Of a stretch of DNA of 64,000 nucleotides, positions 1 to 12,300 are shown one piece after another; within the stretch, counting starts at the first letter, position 1; the number at the start of each line of letters is the position of its first letter. Source of the DNA: Isoperla grammatica (taxonomy: Eukaryota; Arthropoda; Insecta; Plecoptera; Perlodidae); NCBI GenBank assembly GCA_945910005.1, contig OX246746.1, positions 22,023,095 through 22,087,094 of the forward strand, written 5' to 3'. The notes beneath the pieces are model-generated. The model saw only the letters and a program-made list of their open reading frames with translations. It ran no database searches and was not told the origin of the DNA. The position numbers and the translations under genes are program-made.

Positions 1-2623
1 TATGCAACACGTAGCAGATAGTTGCTATACAACATGGTATTAGATGGTTGCTATGCGACACGTAGCAGATGGTTGCTATACAACATGGTATTAGATGGTT
101 GCTATGCAACACGTAACAAATAGTTGCTGTACAACATAGTATTAGATGGTTGCTATGCAACACGTAGCAGATAGTTGCTTTACAACATGGTATAAGATGG
201 TTGCTATACAACATGGTTTAAGATGGTTGCTATGCCACACGTAGCAGACAGTTGCTATACAACATGGTATTAAATGGTTGCTATGCAAAACGTAGCAGAT
301 AGTTGCTATACAACATGGTATTTGATGGTTGCTATGCAACACGTAGCAGATAGTTGCTATACAATATGGTATAAGATGGTTGCTATGCAACACGAAGCAG
401 ATAATTGCTAAACATTATGGTTTAAGATGGTTGCTATTCAACACGTAGCAGATAGTTGCAATACAACATGGTATAAGATGGTTGCTATGCAACACGTAGC
501 AAATAGTTGCTATACAACATGGTATTAGATAATTGCTATGCAACACGTAGCAGATAGTTGCTTCACAACATGGTATAAGATGGTTGCTATACAACATGGT
601 TTAAGATGGTTGCTATGCCACACGTAGCAGATAGTTGCTATACAACATGGTATAAGATGGTTGCTATGCAACACGTAGCAGATAGTTGCTAAACAACATG
701 GTATTAGATGGTTGCTATGCAACACGTAGCAGTTAGTTGCTATACAACATGGTATTAGATGATTGCTATACGACATGGTATTTGATGGTTGCTATGCGAC
801 ACGTAGCAGATAGCTGCTATACGACATGGTATAAGATGGTTTCTATATGCAACATGGTATTACATGGTTGATATACAACTCGGTATAAGATGGTTGCTAT
901 GCAACACGTAGCAGATAGTTGCTATACAACATGGTATTAGATGGTTGCTATGCAACACGTAGCAGATAGTTGCTATACAACATGGTATTAGATGGTTGCT
1001 ATGTAACACGTAGCAGATAGTTGCTATACAACATGGTAATAGATGGTTGCCATGCAACACGTAGCAGATAGTTGCTTTACAACATGGAATAAGCTGCTTG
1101 CTATGCAACACGTAGCAGACAGTTGCTATAAACATGGTATAAGCTGGTTTCTATGCAACACGTAGCAATTAGTCGCTATACGACAAGGTATTAGATGGTT
1201 TCTATGCGACATGGTATTAGATGGTTGCTATGCAACACGTAGCAGATGGTTGCTATGCAACACGTAACAGATGGTTGCTATACGACATGGTATTAGATGG
1301 TTGCTATGCAACACGTGGCAAATAGTTGCTATACAACATGGAATTAGATAGTTGCTATGCGACACGTAGCAGATAGTTGCTATACAACATGGTATTAGAT
1401 GGTTGCTATGCAATACGTATCAGATAGTTGCTATTTATTATGGTTTAAGATGGTTGCTATGCAACACGTAGCAGATAGTTGCTATACAACATGGTATAAG
1501 ATGGTTGCTATACAACATGGTTTAAGATGGTTGCTATGCAACACGTAGCAGATGGTTGCTATGCGACACGTAGCAGATGGTTGCTGTACAACATAGTATT
1601 AGATGGTTGCTATGCAACACGTAGCAGATAGTTGCTAAACAACATGGTATTAGATGGTTGCTATGCAACACGTAGCAGATAGTTGCTATACAACATGGTA
1701 TTAGATGGTTGCTATGCGACACGTAGCAGATGGTTGCTATACAACATGGTATTAGATGGTTGCTATGCAACACGTAGCAGATAGTTGCTATACATTATGG
1801 TTTAAGATGGTTGCTATGCAACACGTAGCAGATAGTTGCTATACAACATGGTATAAGATGGTTGCTATGAAACACGTAGCAGATAGTTGCTTTACAACAT
1901 GGTATAAGATGGTTGCTATACAACATGGTTTAAGATGGTTGCTATGCCACACGTAGCAGATAGTTGCTAAACAACATGGTATTAGATGGTTGCTATGCAA
2001 CACGTAGCAGATAGTTGCTATACAACATGGTATTAGATGGTTGCTATGCGACACGTAGCAGATGGTTGCTATACTGCATAATATTAGATGGTTGCTATGC
2101 AACACGTAGCAGATAGTTGCTATACGTTATGGTTTAAGATGGTTGCTATGCAACACGTAGCAGATAGTTGCTTTACAACATGGTATAAGATGGTTGCTAT
2201 GCAACACGTGGCAAATAGTTGCTATACAACATGGTATTAGATGGTTGCTATGTAACACGTAGCAGATAGTTGCTATAAACATGGTTTAAGCTGGTTTCTA
2301 TGCAACACGTAGCAATTAGTTGCTATACGACATGGTATTAGATGGTTTCTATGCAACATGGTATTAGATGGTTGCTATACAACATGGTATTAGATGGTTG
2401 ATGTAACACGTAGCAGATAGTTGCTATAAACATGGTATAAGCTGGTTTCTATGCAACACGTAGCAATTAGTTGCTATACGACATGGTATTAGATGGTTTC
2501 TATGCGACATGGTATTAGATGGTTGCTATGCAACACGTAGCAGATGGTTGCTATGCAACACGTAACAGATGGTTGCTATACGACATGGTATTAGATGGTT
2601 GCTATGCGACACGTAGCAGATGG
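1..2623. repeat. 51-bp satellite array (satellite A)
   Basis: About 50 tandem copies of a 51-bp unit fill the window from its first base. Each unit is two related half-units of about 25 bp, one centred on TTGCTATGCAACACGTAGC and the other on TTGCTATACAACATGGTAT. Both contain the imperfect dyad TTGCTATGCAA. Because 51 is a multiple of three, the array stays open over long stretches and encodes a 17-residue repeat on the minus strand. This is not evidence for a gene. The array continues past the left edge and ends at the unique sequence near 2624. Confidence 0.95.
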
Positions 2624-2786
2624 ACAGACACATGCAGACACTTTTAGTTTTTCACGATTGGGGATATTTACTAAACTTGTATTTTAAATCGTCACCGATT
2701 GTATGTAGTATTTCAAATACAATAATGTAGCCTATATGTGAATGTGTGTACATTAATTGAGCGAACCCGCAACTGACGTCACATCC

Positions 2787-3052
2787 AGACTACAACAATG
2801 GAACAAATGAATTGAACTGATGGACAAACAATCAGCTGTCAAAATAATAAAATTGCAACCATACAAATAAAAACAAGTGTAGCAATGGTAACTGCTCGAT
2901 ATTAAACACTTTTAATGATGGACAACGACTAAGTGAAAGTTTTGTGTATTTGTCTGTTTTTTGTTTTGTTTTCCAAAATCAGAAGAAATTATTTTTTGAC
3001 AGCTTGTTGTTTGTCCATCAATTCAATTCATTTGTTTCATTGTTGTCTTTTG
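2787..3052. repeat. Imperfect inverted repeat, arms about 60 bp
   Basis: The arm at about 2787-2847 (containing GGACAAACAATCAGCTGTCA) is the near reverse complement of 2990-3052 (GACAGCTTGTTGTTTGTCCA), with about 140 bp of spacer. It looks like a decayed MITE or palindrome. No clear target duplication was found. Confidence 0.6.
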
Positions 3053-3196
3053 GTGTTGCTAGCAAATTCATTTATTTTATTACTGGTTGTTTTACGACCT
3101 ACTCGACAGAGGTCATACTATGACGTCGGCATTTTAGTCACCTGTTACAACAGGCTGAGCTATACCCAGGACCAATTCTACCCCGGGTCAACTGCA

Positions 3197-3420
3197 GACA
3201 ATAACTGTAAAACGGCACACTTGTACGTTATTAAGTTGCCAATTATCTGTTTTTTGTCGATTTTCTATTATTTCTAAACTGGTTTTACTGATTGCTGGTT
3301 ACATATATACTGATACGCTATTCTTACTGCAACAATGTACACACAAATGTGTGTGAATTTATTGGTACAATAACTGTAAAACGGCACACCTGCACGTTAA
3401 TAAGTTGCCAATTACCTGTA
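3197..3420. repeat. Direct duplication of a ~55-bp segment
   Basis: A segment starting ACAATAACTGTAAAACGGCA at about 3199 recurs at about 3367 with few differences, 170 bp apart. Both copies continue through a TAAGTTGCCAATTA motif. No coding content is seen. Confidence 0.65.
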
Positions 3421-4203
3421 GTGTAGTAAACACAGTAACGGCTTTTAAACTGTTTATTGATTCACGATAAATGTTTTTGTAAACACGAAGTTTTTATGTA
3501 AAATTACACCTAAAACTATCTAAAACGTGTTTTCTCTATCCGTGGCTTACTAGAAAAACCGTGCAGGCCGAATTACGTAGACCTACTAATCCAGAGCTCC
3601 TTATTGCATATGCTGTGTCCTTCTAACCCTGCGTCTGTTGCTGCAGTTTACAAGCTGTAGACGATTCGACAGTCGACATATGTTTACTGCGTATGTTGCT
3701 GGAGTTTACAACCTGTTAGTCAGCTCGACCAATGTTTACAGCTCTGATGATAGTGACATTTCATGCATTTAGCTGCAGGAGAAACCATCTAATGTCTTCC
3801 GTATAATAGACTTCTCCCAGCTCAAGTCTGCTCATAAAAATACTGTTGTTCACATTGTATAGGTTTAGCATTAGCCAGGCAAGGCCTATAGCGATGAAAG
3901 TACAGAGTGTTACGCTATAGTGTGTGTGAAAATGCAAATACACAGACATATTTAAAAATGTAATTCCAAAGATATTAGGTCAAGAAAGTCACTTAATGAA
4001 ATCCTATTACCTGTTTCCTTAAGATAAGCGTTGACCTTTATATTAATTACTTTTACTGTATTTATTAAAATATCATTTCCTCATATTTTGATACCCCGTA
4101 TTGATGTAATAGTAGAGAAAGTATGGCACAAAGATTACCCAGCAGTCCCAACTCATCGTCTTGATTCACCTCACTGCGTGGTCCGCAACAACAATGTAGG
4201 ATA

Positions 4204-4285
4204 CCACTCGTTGGTCTTGTGGGTTTATTCCTGCTTGAAATACTTTAAGGCCGGGGTTCGATTCCCGGTTAGGGCTGGTGATTTT
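4204..4285 (+). repeat. tRNA-like SINE fragment
   Basis: The fragment contains a B-box-like GGGGTTCGATTCCCG preceded by GTGGGTTTATTCCTGCTT, which is shared with 57226 onward. It does not fold as a complete tRNA by eye and is probably the head of a decayed tRNA-derived SINE. Confidence 0.45.
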
Positions 4286-5384
4286 AACTTCGGAAATTGA
4301 TTTAAATCTGTCTGTATGGTAACTGGCGTATTTGTAAACAGTGACTTTACAGCCGTCATAGCAACGAAGCACATGACATATGGTATAATAATTTCCCCCC
4401 CTGAAACTCAGTTTCTGTAACTAAATGGATCGACTATTATTGGCTTATAATCTACGTTGTTATTACAGTCATTTATACTCAGATAACAGATGATAATAAT
4501 AATACTAATCTGGTATATATATTTTCATGCGAACTGCATCACCAAAATTGTCTATGAACAAGATAATGGCGAATGCAATACATACATCCGCCATCCATTG
4601 TGACCAAATTGTTAAAATACATTCGTTATTCATTACTCTTCTGTCACATTATCAGCTAATTTGCCTAATTGTATGTTAGAAAGTTAAAATGCCCAATCTC
4701 ATTCATCATGTTTGGTACAGGAAACAAATGACTAAATCTGTAAAGTCATATGAATTAATGCTGTTTTTTTTTTTTTTTTTTTACTCTTAACCCCCAAGAA
4801 CCATTATCTTATACATTATTATTAATGTTATACACCATGAATTGCAAATTATTGTTTTAAATATTTCTTTAGATTTCACATTGATGACGCTCTCAACTTG
4901 GAAAGGTACCCTGCAGCATTGTTATGGTAGAACCGTAGAACGCTACCAAGCATAAAAACAAGTGAAGCATGTTGACTTGGGATCAATTCAAATTGCGCTG
5001 ATCTTTCACACACATGATTGATATTAATTTTTATGAGTTTTATTGTCAAGTTGATATACAATGTAGTTTTCTTCTGAAGAAGCCAGTGTAAGACAGGTGA
5101 ACGAAGCTAATGTGATTCGTGTTTTAAGATTTAGCCGCGAAGACTTGAAAGTTGTATATTTTTCAATGCGCTACATTCATTTTACATCTTATTCCCATGG
5201 GTATTAAATTTCTATTTGGTCAGACCAATCCCGGCAATATATATATGTTTTAACTTACCAAAACTTGTGGCAATATTGCTGTGTCATCTCTATCGGAGCT
5301 CATGCGTTCCAAAATGTGTTCAATAATTGTCAGAATTGGCTCAGTGCTGGCAACTATGCGGAACTTGATCGTAGTCTGAATCAC

Positions 5385-5640
5385 CCCCCCCCCCCCCCCC
5401 CCCCAATCATAATATAAACATGCCCGTCTGAGTCTGGGGCAGAATAAGCCCAGGGTGATCCCTTTCCCCCCAATGTCCCATTTAACACCCCTCCCTCTTG
5501 GCTTTGACCTTCCTTGCTGGACTCCCCGTACGACGGCCCCCACGATGGATAATAGATCTTATTCGGAAGACGTCATATGACCTCAGCTGCTGTCGAGTAC
5601 GTCGTTAAACACCAAATAATCACAAGAAATTGACTAATTT
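5385..5640 (+). repeat. Dispersed SINE-like repeat (copy 1), preceded by a C tract
   Basis: A run of about 19 C leads into a pyrimidine-rich block (CTTCCTTGCTGGACTC) and a tail containing CGTCGTTAAACACCAAATAA. The same order of motifs, including TTGCTGGACTC and a related tail, occurs at 45270-45560, so this is an interspersed repeat. The apparent reading frame through it is not a gene. Confidence 0.55.
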
Positions 5641-6310
5641 TATGATTGTTCAAATGAACTAGTTTAGTATAAAGTATAAATACGGGTTAATTAATAGAGT
5701 TTTACTATAATTATAACGAAATTCAGAGGTGAATTTTTCCAGACAATTAAACGCAATATGGATGTTTGTGTAGTTATTGGTGTTATAAGTCACAACCGTA
5801 TTGTCTGTTGTGCTGGCCCTGATACTGCATAACACCTAGAAAGTGATGTCCTTGCGAGTGCATTTAGTGCTCTTTTTAGTGTCCTTGCGAGTGCATTCGG
5901 TGCTCCATTACATGTTGTTTACCTCGCACTTGTGGGTGGAACATGGACACCTTGGACTTTTAATTGTAGAAATTATGAGTAACAAAAAAAAACAATCAAT
6001 ATTAATTCTACATGATTTCTTGAAAAAATTTCCTTTCTTGTTGTATTACCATAATACTTCCAACTGAATTATGCATGTATAGTATATAACACTAACACTA
6101 ACAGTCTTGTATTACAAAAGAGCGGAACAGTATCTGTTCATTGACTCATAACGCGCTTGCTTGAAGCGCTTGAAGTGTATTTTGATTACGTCATTTAAAA
6201 AATTATCCTATTTTATATCGTACGCTTATTATTAAAATATATTTACTAATTAGTATTAGGCCTATTTGTATACTGAATTACTGATTGATAATTGCTTTCC
6301 CTTTATTTAG

Positions 6311-9300
6311 GTGGATGAACAACTATCAAAAATTTGTGAAGATAATGCAATGACACAGTTCTACCACAGTAAAGGTGGGATTCCACACCCTAATGATGTA
6401 CAGAAATCTATCAATGGACTAGCTTTAAAATTTGAACTTAATGGGCTATTTGATTTATCTACATCATTTAAATGCAATATTGAGCGGTTTACCAGTGAAT
6501 ACCGAAAACTCACAGTGGAACATCCAGATGTGGATAATTTCTCACCAAGTCTCACTTTAGTAAGTAGGCCTAGACATATACATATTTCAAATTGTTTCTT
6601 TATTTGTGTCTTGTCATTTAGTTAGAGCCCATACAGTAACTTTACATCTCCTATCATTTCAAGGTTGAATGTGACAGACGTTATATACATAGGCTATCTA
6701 TAGCATTAGTAATACAGTACTGTATATTTTCTAAACCAATGTGGAGTAAGTTGTGTAGTAAAATAAATAGCTATCCTATATAACATGCAACTTGGAAGCC
6801 TCAAGCAATACACTCAGATACGATAATTATGGCATGATTTTTTTGGGACAGGCTGTAATGGTGTACATTTTTTCAGCCGGGGTGCGAATGGCGGATTTTG
6901 CATTTCCTGCACTTGATGTCTTGGAATCCAGTCCAAAGGGAGGTTCAACGTTTGAAGACAACTCTGGATAATTTAGAAGTGAAACCAGAACCATCATCCT
7001 CTGTGGAGGATAAAACTGAAGTCTTCGATTGGGGAGCTTATTTAAAGGAAGGATTACCTGTTTGGAATGCACCTCTCGAATCTGACAGTGTAATATTGTG
7101 ATTATAGCCTACTTGCAATATAATAGGCCTACTAAGACTAAGCGTACCCCCTTGTGTATGCCCTCGACTTCATTTGCACATTCTATCTGGTATTTTTCAG
7201 GAACTGTCTAAAAATGAAGTTTATAAATATTTTATATTTTTTAATGTCTATTATGATAAGTAACCAACTAAGTGAACCAAAGGGAAGATCCTTCTGGAGC
7301 ACTTTTGTAGTGCTGGAAAGGTAACAAGCTGAAAATTTCAGAAAATGTTTAAGACAGACTCATACTTGAGTAGAAATGTTTCACAAAAAAACGTGTCGGA
7401 ACACCACCAAAAAAGCTATCAAACCAAATTTTGTTTTTTTTAGGATGATGGATTTTTTGTGTAATATCTTTGGGAGTTACACACTTATAAGCGTAATTTT
7501 TCATTTAGAACATGTACACACATTATAAGCTATCTAATCATATCAATTCAAATAAAGTAATATTTTTATTATTTCAATACGTTATTGCATGAGGAAGTTA
7601 ACATGAGGGAAGCGTCAGGCATGGCCAGCCGGCTTCGATGTACCTAGGGGCCAGAACATGATGGGATTAATTTCCTATCCCCTACCCAACTTCATTGTTG
7701 GACACAGGGAGCAGATATAAAAAAAAAAAAAAATGGCATGAGTGCATAATACGTTAAACTTAAATCAATTGCACAGAAAATTGGAACAAATGGTATCCCT
7801 CGATTTCCAAATCGATCACAAGCAACAAAAATATATGTTTCATATTTCGTTTACGTCAACCTTGCTGCGTTGTTTGAGGGATTGTATTCTTCACACGCTC
7901 TATAACGGCACCTCTGCCGGCTGTGCACTTGTGGTACTACTATACCCACTGGACAGCTAGTGCTGGTGCAAGCGAATCTCTACCGCTTCACCACACAGAT
8001 ATAACCAATCACTGTCACACATGCTAAATGCATGTTTAGAAGGTGGAACTCCGTCTTCCATTATTACCTTTCATTCTTTTGCTTTGGTAATTAGAATTAT
8101 AAAGAGCTCTAATAAAATCGTACCGTAGGGATGACAAAAGAATCTTTGCTATTAGTTGCAGTGGAGACGAGTGGGAGTAAACAAGGGTTAAAATTTTGCT
8201 TAATTTGGATTATTCTGTATCTTTAGACTATTAATTGACGAGATCCAGCATGATGGTCTGATATACCAATAGTGGGCATATGAAATGATGATGATGTACA
8301 TTTGTACCACTTTCCAATTCTGTTGTTCTTTTAATAGGATGAGTCTCAGTTGTCTGAGGATCAAGATGAGGAGCAGACAGATGAACAGACAGATGAACAG
8401 ACCACCACAGATGATTCTTCACCAGTCCAAGATGATTCACCCCCGCCAAACTTATCTGACATAAGTGAGTCTTCCTTTGGAGCAGTGCACTCTTCCGTTT
8501 TATTGTCGGGCATTTTTACTTAATTTCCCCATAGAAATTTCTCTAAAATGTATTGTGCCACACTGTTACATTCAATATTTTAGTGAAATAATTAATCCAA
8601 ATTGTCACAAATGAGACGAGCCTAGGGTTAATTTTATAAAAAAAAAGGTAGCTTAAGGTCTAACTACAGTTGGCTACATGCACAGTGTACACACCCACAC
8701 ACACTTCCAATCACATTGCATAAATTGACATAAAAAATTAAAATGCATATCTAAGTTAGACAATTTTTATGGCTTGCTCGAAAATGAAGCTTTTTTTTAC
8801 GTGCTTTGCTCAACTCAAAAATCTTAGGCTCGCACTCCCGTGCACCCACTAAACCTCCAAATTGATTTTTTTTCAACTTTGAATTAAAACAGCACTTCTT
8901 CAAGTCTTGTTCACCTTCAACAGGGACTTTCTAGATTGAATTACGTAAACATGAATTTGATTTAACCGAATTTGAATTAAAGAGATTTCTGTATTAAAGT
9001 TGACCGAGTTTCTTTTTTAGAACTGTAACTTAAATTTGCAAGTTAATTTCTAGAAGAAAGATTTATTTTGTATGTAGGCCTGGTGGCCATTAGTGTGTAC
9101 ACAAAACATTCTACATACATTTATATTTGTAAGTGCATGTATTTTTTTTCCATAATATAATGATGTTATGTGCATAGGATGCTAATAAACTGAAATTAAA
9201 TACGTCCATATTACCAACTAGTGTAGGCCTACATCCAAATGTGTTAACATATGCTTCCAGTTAAAGCCCGAGGCAAACTGCCACCTCACTTGCTCAGCAA

Positions 9301-12300
9301 GGTGTTATTAATGTTCAAAGAAGAGATTAGCGCAACTGCTTTCCTGGCTTCCAACACCCAGGAACCCTGGTGGCTACCAAAGTATGTATCCACTTGCCTT
9401 CACATTCATTTATAGCGCTACACAAATTGTGCCCTAGGTTTGTTATTGGGATGGGCAAAACTATCAATTTTCTTAATCAATATTCAATGTGCAAGCAATG
9501 TGCGTGACAGTGCAAATACGTATTTCAATATTCTGTGAATTCTCGTCTTTCATGAATCATGACTATGTGTACGTGTGATGTGTCAATGAATAATGTAAAT
9601 TCACAGTTTAAAGCTAGTTGTTTTTATTGGTACTATTTTAGTTTTAGACCTTGCTATAGAAACTATGTACGAAAATAAATTGGTATCCAGGTGCATTGAA
9701 TTTTAAAGTTAGTTTGTTTTTGTATGTATTTAGTTATTTACAGATTATCTACAACAGACAAAATTGATTTGAATTTGAATAAGATTTTTTTATCAGAATT
9801 GATTCACAGAACTCATTTTATTTTGCGATGTGATTTCAACTCCTATTGGCGTAGTAGGCTATGTGGAAATAGTATGTGAAACAAAAAGACGTCATGCACC
9901 AAATACCACATTTCGTTTCATCACGCCTTGGAAAAAAAAAACACTTCTAGTTATTTTGTCTGGATGTTACACCCATCACCCGTATCAATGCACAGTATGG
10001 CAATGGTCCCCAGGCTCTGGATGTCACTGAGTTCAATGTTTGTGTTTCAGGCTATTTAAAGAACCAGGGTTAGAGATTATCACTGAATATTGCCTTATAC
10101 GTGAGATACTATGGTTGTTGACTGCCCCCTCTTTTGAGACGCGCTGTTTCAAAATTAAGGATGACCTTTACGTACCAACGCATGAAATGGTCATTGAAGG
10201 TATACACCACCAGGTCAGTGCCACGCTTGCCTTACAACAAGGGGCAAACACAAATTTATAAGGCTGTACATGTACGTATATAATAGATTCTAGTTTTCTA
10301 AACATTAGAATTAGAAGTATTCGGCTAGTAGAAGCTTTTGCAACAGTTCTCAATAGAGAGTAGAGACCACATCAAATAATGAATAATTGTGATTTTTAAA
10401 TCCCTGGGTGAGAGAACATTGAATTGTGCTTGGCAGTGTAGGCTTGCATTGCAAGCATGGTGCGTACAATGACGTCAATCCACGTTCGGCCAGAAAACCA
10501 CTGAAATTACTGCCGACCACAGCATAATTTTTTTTTCTACTTACCCAACATTCTAAAACATGATCACTTAGCCTATCAAAAGTTTTTCCCAGATTATAAT
10601 AGCCTACTGGAGTTAAACACTTTCTAAAGCTGGTCCTTAGAAAAACATATTGAGCTCACTTTAAGTACATCATTAAATAGCTAACATGTGACAATTTCAA
10701 ATACGTACATAAAATATGCACTAGATTTTCTTTGGTTTGACTGCTCGTTATATGATTTAGTGTTCGGCATCATGAGGGTGGAGGTACGAGACTTGTCTAA
10801 CAATGCTAGTTGAAAGATGTACAGAACTAAAACGTAATTCGTTTGTCACATTGTTTTCACAAACCAGAAAATGCATGATGGCCCAGTAAGCCAAAAATGA
10901 AGGCATAGGAAAAGAAGGTGTTTAAAAAAAAAGATTGTTAGTTGTTAGTTGTTTACTTTTTTTCACCAGGAAACATTGAGGCAGTTTATGAACAGTATGT
11001 GCGAGTTTATGAATATGGTAATGGCTTTAGAAGAATTTAGCCAATCCCTCAAAGCATTACCTGAATTTCACCTTCCAAAAACATTCGTTGCATACAATGC
11101 TGCTCTGAACACCTTCCTTCGGACATTTAAAAGCAAAGTGTCGGATATTGAACGAAAAGTCCTTAAGCAAGGTAAGTGTACTCTATCCAGAAACCCAGTG
11201 GCTTGTGGACTACCTGAACTCCAACTAGTGTTCTTTGAGTTTACAAAGGTGTGAACAGAAGTATTCATTTTGTGGTTTTTTCTTTCAATAGGTACAACTC
11301 CAAAAATCTAGATTTTGATATTTGTTGATTATGATAGGCCTAGTAGCTTGGTAATGCATTGTGTAGGTTCCAAGAGATTAAGAGAGTCAGAGCTTCAAGT
11401 CAGTAGAACATACATGTAAAATGTCAATAATTGTGTGTTCCTGCACACTCGCCAACAAATAAAAATCAAGTATAGTAAAGATCTACAGCAAGAGTTCTTG
11501 CATGGCACTGGCCCCATATTTTACCGTCTGCTACGACATGACAAACAAACAATTGTTAACGTCATGATTGGCATGTGCGTGCGCACCACCAAAACTTTAT
11601 CATTAAAATAATGTAATCATTATTTCTGGTACATGCTAGAGAATTCTAGTTTTCACCATAAAACATTTTTTTAAATAACACATTTTATAACAATAAAAAA
11701 TCTTGGTGTTGTGATATCCTTGAAGTAGCAGCCCTAAACCTGTGTCCAACTTTTATAAAACTGTCTATGCTGCTTGCATGTTTGAAACAAATTACAGACT
11801 AGCAAGCTTTCTGAAAATCAATTACGGTAACTGCTAAAAGTTGTATGTAGTTTTTAATTTTTATTACTATTATCAATCAATAATGCAGTCACCTTACCCT
11901 TATGGTTACATACTGTAGTTGCATTTTATCATTTTGTACTACATCCCTAGTTGGTAATTTAGCATAGCTCTTACAAAATTGTTTAGAAATTTACTTTTCA
12001 TTGCCCAAGACGATTTGCCATGTTACATAAAAAAATGTTATATTATTTACTATACAGTAGTTTATAACTTCTTTACATGTAGCCTATTGGTTATGGTTTT
12101 TGAAAGTGATTGTTCCGACTTCGTACTCAGTGGTACTACTACTATCCTAAAGGGGGTGTTAAGATGTTCTAATAAAACCCACAAAACAATCTCTTACCAG
12201 TTATAATATTCAACTGAAACCCAAGTAAAAACTTATAAGATGTGATCTGAAATTAATGCTAGCAGCCATGTTATACATGATAAACATATAAGGGCTAACA

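Larger units (their letters stand above)
2624..6310. other. Non-coding region between satellite A and the first visible TUBGCP5 exon
   Basis: AT-rich, mostly unique DNA with an inverted repeat, a short direct duplication, a tRNA-like fragment, a T tract near 4765 and a SINE-like repeat after a C tract near 5386. I looked for the missing first coding exon of TUBGCP5 (ATG, a few dozen codons, phase-0 donor) and found no convincing candidate. It may be very short, lie here unrecognised, or lie left of the window. Confidence 0.6.

Noticed and set aside
142..2105. Several 60- to 90-codon frames on the minus strand with a LHSNHLIPCCIAT-type repeat
   Set aside because: They are the translation of the 51-bp satellite, whose length is a multiple of three; no signal peptide, splice sites or unique sequence.
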